NCBI GenBank assembly: GCA_030641465.1
Contig: DAOWHK010000126.1
Location: 1-8,730, forward strand
Reading direction: 5' to 3'
From: Parachlamydiales bacterium
GTDB taxonomy: Bacteria > Chlamydiota > Chlamydiia > Chlamydiales > Simkaniaceae
Length of the DNA stretch: 8,730 nucleotides
The notes beneath the pieces are model-generated. The model was not told the DNA's origin. It made no database searches and was given only the letters and a program-made list of their open reading frames with translations. This document shows, piece by piece, positions 6,029 to 8,730 of this stretch. The position numbers were made by a program, and so were the translations under genes. The stretch's first letter is position 1. Every line of letters begins with the position of its first letter.

Positions 6029-7399
6029 ATGACTATAAGATTTGGAACTTTTGAAGCAGAGGCATTTCGGAGTAAATATGGCCGAAATCCTCATTCTTTA
6101 TTTGATACGCCTACGAAAAAAAAAGTAGACTATGTCGTAAAAGATGCGATCAAGCCTTTTTTTTCCGGAAAATCGGCTCCATTATTTCTCGGAGTTTCAG
6201 GCGGCATTGTAAATCTTCCAAATAAATTACATGGATTTGTTTCTGCAATAAGAAATGCTCCTACGCCTCCCCACTTTCAAGTCATGAGTGGTGCGACCTC
6301 TTCTGTTGCTATGATCACAGGTCTTTTTGGAAGTGGGAACGGGCATCTTGCGGAAATCGAAGCTAAAAGTATTGGTGATGAATCAGGGGAGTTAATAGGA
6401 AGGGTTTCTGTTATTAATGGGGGACTAAAATCCCTAACAGGTGCTCTGCTTATTCCTTATAAAGTGATTTCCTATGCTTTTGCAGGAGCATCTATATTAA
6501 GCTCCCTTGGAATCACACTTACAACGATCGCATCTGTAGTTTACACCTTAGCTTTAGTCTCACCTATGATCGCATTAAATGAGCATCGAGAATTTCAAGA
6601 AAAGTACCAGCACGTTCTTGGCAAATCTTATCCATCAGAAGAAAAAAAACTCTCCGCTGTTTTCCAATTTTTTAGAGAAGAGCTTAAGATTTCAGCAGCT
6701 GATAAGGAGCAAATTTTAGAGCGCTCCTTGAAAAATGCTAATCGCGACCCTCTTAATGAAGAAGAAAGAGCAAAATGGTTACAGCCATCGCATTACCTTT
6801 GGATTCATCAGATCCGAAATGCAAAACCTGAATATAAAGACCGTTTTTTCCAGCTGGAAAAAGAAGTAGCAAGAGCGTTAAAGAAAAAAGAAGCTTTGAT
6901 GAAACGATCTCTTGGAAAAACAGCCTTTGATCTGATCAAACAAGAGGGTAGTCAACCAACTAAGGAGCTTCATACAAAAATCGATGAGGCCATGACCAAA
7001 AAATGGCGCGGACTGGCCTTAAAAGTTGGTGGAGTAGCACTAAGTATTATCTCAATTATTGCAGGAATAATTTTAACAAAAGGAATTATTCTTTTTACCA
7101 TTTCCGCGCTTACACTTGGCATCAGTTTATATATGCTAGGAATTGATTTGTATGAGCTACTAGAATCGTTTGAAACAGCTAAAAAGCCCTCGACAACAGA
7201 AAAAGTGATGATGGTATTTGGAGCCGTTATTCTTGGAGCGGCCCTAAGTGCTGGATTTATTTTCTCCGGCGGACTTCCTCTCTTAATTATGTATAGCATA
7301 GCAACACTTCTTCTCGTCTTACTTAGCGGCTACGCATATCAGGCTTGGTATCAAAAAAAGCCTCTTCCTGATAATCTGGAAGGATGCAAAACAGCCTAA
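6029..7399 (+). CDS. Unrecognised 456-residue membrane protein with Inc-like paired hydrophobic segments
   Basis: I do not recognise a family. The protein lacks a signal peptide. Hydrophobic regions lie at about 136-183 (two lobes, containing GALLIPYKVISYAFAGASIL), 330-372 (two lobes with a Gly/Lys turn, IIAGIILTKGIILF) and 393-435 (two lobes, FIFSGGLPLLIMYSIATLLLVLL listed in part). Between the first and second is a hydrophilic, charged, helical domain (184-327). Paired hydrophobic lobes with a short turn are the hallmark of chlamydial Inc proteins, so a host- or inclusion-membrane role is possible; an ordinary multi-pass inner-membrane protein is the alternative. The N-terminus carries EAFRSKYGRNP (11-21), similar to the C-terminus of the 213-residue protein. 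Codons 30-32 form a run of nine A (6116-6124). No Shine-Dalgarno site precedes the ATG, but a strong promoter does. The 3' end overlaps xerD by 16 bp. Confidence 0.85.
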   Translation: MTIRFGTFEAEAFRSKYGRNPHSLFDTPTKKKVDYVVKDAIKPFFSGKSAPLFLGVSGGIVNLPNKLHGFVSAIRNAPTPPHFQVMSGATSSVAMITGLFGSGNGHLAEIEAKSIGDESGELIGRVSVINGGLKSLTGALLIPYKVISYAFAGASILSSLGITLTTIASVVYTLALVSPMIALNEHREFQEKYQHVLGKSYPSEEKKLSAVFQFFREELKISAADKEQILERSLKNANRDPLNEEERAKWLQPSHYLWIHQIRNAKPEYKDRFFQLEKEVARALKKKEALMKRSLGKTAFDLIKQEGSQPTKELHTKIDEAMTKKWRGLALKVGGVALSIISIIAGIILTKGIILFTISALTLGISLYMLGIDLYELLESFETAKKPSTTEKVMMVFGAVILGAALSAGFIFSGGLPLLIMYSIATLLLVLLSGYAYQAWYQKKPLPDNLEGCKTA

Positions 7400-8259
7400 A
7401 AAATTTCCTATCCTACATTGCCTCAGAAAAGGGACTTGCAAAAAACACGATCGAAGCCTACGAGCGCGATCTACAAGCTTTTATGCAGCATCTTAAAATT
7501 TCCCGAATCGATGCGCTTTCTAAAGTTACAGAAAAAGATATAATAAACTTTCTAGCTACCTTGCAGCAAAAAATGCAAGCAAGCTCGAGTATCTGCCGAG
7601 CCTTTGTCGCAATCAAAGTGTTTTTTCGATTCTTGCGAAGAGAAAAAGAGCTTTTATCAGATGTGACCTTTCACCTCGATTCCCCAAAACTTTGGCAGCT
7701 CATTCCTGAAGTGCTTACAATCAATGAAGTAGAAACTCTCTTAAAAACTCCCAATCCCGAAAGCGCAATCGGCGCTCGCGACCAAGCCATTTTAGAAGTT
7801 CTCTATGCAACCGGCATCCGCGTCTCAGAGCTCTGCAGCCTAAATCTGCATGATGTCGATGAAAAGCAGATCCGGGTAATTGGAAAAGGGAGAAAAGAGC
7901 GCCTAGTGCCGATTGCCAAAGCTGCTAACTTAGCAATTGACCATTATCTCCTCCACCATCGAAAAGAGTCTAAAGAAAAAAATCCGCCCCTTTTTCTTAG
8001 TCAAAAAGGAAAGCGGATCGATCGGATGACCATCTGGTCGCGCGTAAAATATTATGGAAAAAAAGGAGGGATTGAAAAAAACATCTCGCCGCATACGCTG
8101 CGCCACTCCTTTGCAACGCATCTGCTGGAAAATGGAGCGGATCTGCGAATCATTCAAGAAATGCTCGGACACGCAGATATCGGAACGACTGAGAGATACA
8201 CTCATCTATCAGGAAAGCATATTCGAGACGCTTTTACTCTTCATCATCCACGGGGGTAG
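7384..8259 (+). CDS. xerD: XerD-type tyrosine recombinase
   Basis: This site-specific recombinase acts, with a XerC partner, on dif to resolve chromosome dimers. It has 291 residues, close to the usual size of about 298. The N-terminal core-binding domain (1-105) contains the typical EKGLAKNTIEAYERDL (15-30). The catalytic domain has all six residues: Arg146 (ATGIRVSEL), Lys168 (VIGKGRKERLVP), His237 and Arg240 (SPHTLRHSFATHLL), His263 (LGHADIGTT) and nucleophile Tyr272 (ERYTH). The ending LHHPRG is XerC/XerD-like. XerD rather than XerC is favoured by overall pattern, but not proven. The start is forced by an in-frame TAA at 7372-7374; ggaagg (7378-7383) abuts the ATG directly, too close for a normal Shine-Dalgarno, so translational coupling with the overlapping upstream gene is likely. 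The 3' end overlaps the last gene by 26 bp. Nothing suggests an integron or phage integrase context. Confidence 0.93.
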   Translation: MQNSLKNFLSYIASEKGLAKNTIEAYERDLQAFMQHLKISRIDALSKVTEKDIINFLATLQQKMQASSSICRAFVAIKVFFRFLRREKELLSDVTFHLDSPKLWQLIPEVLTINEVETLLKTPNPESAIGARDQAILEVLYATGIRVSELCSLNLHDVDEKQIRVIGKGRKERLVPIAKAANLAIDHYLLHHRKESKEKNPPLFLSQKGKRIDRMTIWSRVKYYGKKGGIEKNISPHTLRHSFATHLLENGADLRIIQEMLGHADIGTTERYTHLSGKHIRDAFTLHHPRG

Positions 8260-8730
8260 GAACATTATTTTTTGCAAGGGTGATCGCTTTTCTTAAGATA
8301 TTTGGCTCTGCATTGGTTATCAGATTTGGCACTTCTTCGGATAAATACATAACCCACCCTGCAGCAAGATGTCGTTCTTCTTCTGTAAGGGACTCATATT
8401 TAGCTCGGAGTTTAACATGATTTGTTGGCAACGCCTCATAAGAATAGACAACCATCTGATCATGATCATTGGATCTATCTTCTGCAATGGCATCTCTAAA
8501 TAGTGGACGAACAGCTTCATCTTCTGCATGATTTTCTGCCCATTTTGGATCAGTTGCCTCACCATCCTCCCTAAGCCCCATAGAAATTGGAGATTCCGGG
8601 TGTGATGTATTGTGATCCTTGACTTTTTGATAGACCCTTCCATAAATTCCATCATTTGCCATAATGTTTAAGCTATCAGATTGAGGACTAATAACGGGAA
8701 GTGCGAGCGTACTTGCAAGAAACTCAGCTG
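8234..8730 (-). CDS. Unrecognised acidic protein, C-terminal part, runs off right edge
   Basis: I do not recognise a family. The reading frame is open from the window edge: 22 sense codons precede the ATG at 8662, giving 164 visible residues. That ATG has no Shine-Dalgarno site, and the upstream residues (EFLASTLALPVISPQSDS) look like protein, so the true start probably lies outside; a 142-residue protein starting at 8662 is the alternative. The visible part is hydrophilic and rich in Asp and Glu, with no membrane segment. It includes LTEEERHLAAGWVMYLSEEV (from residue 91 counted from ATG 8662) and ends in VPTPVDDEE. It meets xerD tail to tail and their coding ends overlap by 26 bp, with no terminator between. 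Confidence 0.75.
   Translation of the reverse strand, partial: AEFLASTLALPVISPQSDSLNIMANDGIYGRVYQKVKDHNTSHPESPISMGLREDGEATDPKWAENHAEDEAVRPLFRDAIAEDRSNDHDQMVVYSYEALPTNHVKLRAKYESLTEEERHLAAGWVMYLSEEVPNLITNAEPNILRKAITLAKNNVPTPVDDEE

Noticed and set aside
7384..8259. Mobile-element or phage integrase
   Set aside because: Length, catalytic motifs and the LHHPRG ending fit chromosomal XerD, and no attachment-site duplication or phage gene is seen nearby.
8054..8296. Alternative frames over the xerD 3' end (8054-8296 plus, 7930-8205 minus)
   Set aside because: They lie within a complete recombinase with all catalytic residues; their translations show no recognisable protein pattern.
8320..8655. Second minus-strand frame of 111 codons in the last gene
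   Set aside because: It is nested in the frame that is open to the edge; its translation is rich in Met, Ile and Lys and not protein-like compared with the chosen frame.

Overview
The window looks like bacterial chromosome from an AT-rich genome. The best guess is a Chlamydiae-type obligate intracellular organism, possibly an environmental or amoeba-associated lineage. This rests on a mix of conserved housekeeping genes with several large, unrecognised proteins, some carrying paired hydrophobic segments like those of chlamydial inclusion-membrane (Inc) proteins. No rRNA or other lineage marker is present, so the assignment is an inference of moderate confidence. I recognise no mobile-element gene, phage gene, CRISPR array, tRNA or rRNA.

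Layout. Positions 1-1163 (+) hold the C-terminal part of dihydrolipoamide dehydrogenase (lpdA), cut by the left edge. Positions 1164-1405 are non-coding and hold a 150-bp imperfect palindrome, then a textbook rho-independent terminator serving the minus-strand gene at 1406-3364. That gene encodes a 652-residue unrecognised protein with one N-terminal hydrophobic region and long predicted coiled coils. It is followed by a 417-bp AT-rich divergent intergenic region with a candidate promoter in each direction. Positions 3782-4602 (+) form a tightly coupled two-gene iron-sulfur unit: a [2Fe-2S] ferredoxin, then a protein joining a DUF1858-type domain to an A-type (IscA/HesB-like) Fe-S carrier.

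A minus-strand gene (4599-5240) meets that operon tail to tail with a 4-bp overlap. It encodes an unrecognised 213-residue protein with a decapeptide tandem repeat. Back-to-back candidate promoters separate it from a short-LID adenylate kinase-like gene (5379-5972, +). A strong extended -10 promoter then drives a 456-residue multi-hydrophobic-segment protein (6029-7399). This overlaps the start of a XerD-type tyrosine recombinase (7384-8259). The recombinase overlaps tail to tail with the last gene (minus strand, 8234 to beyond the right edge), which encodes an acidic unrecognised protein.

Functional reading. The known genes cover pyruvate or 2-oxoacid dehydrogenase chemistry, Fe-S cluster biogenesis and electron transfer, nucleotide metabolism and chromosome dimer resolution. 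The four unrecognised proteins are the novel content. The most notable are the two with Inc-like hydrophobic segments (652 and 456 residues), and a short F-x-x-K-Y-G-R motif shared by the 213- and 456-residue proteins.
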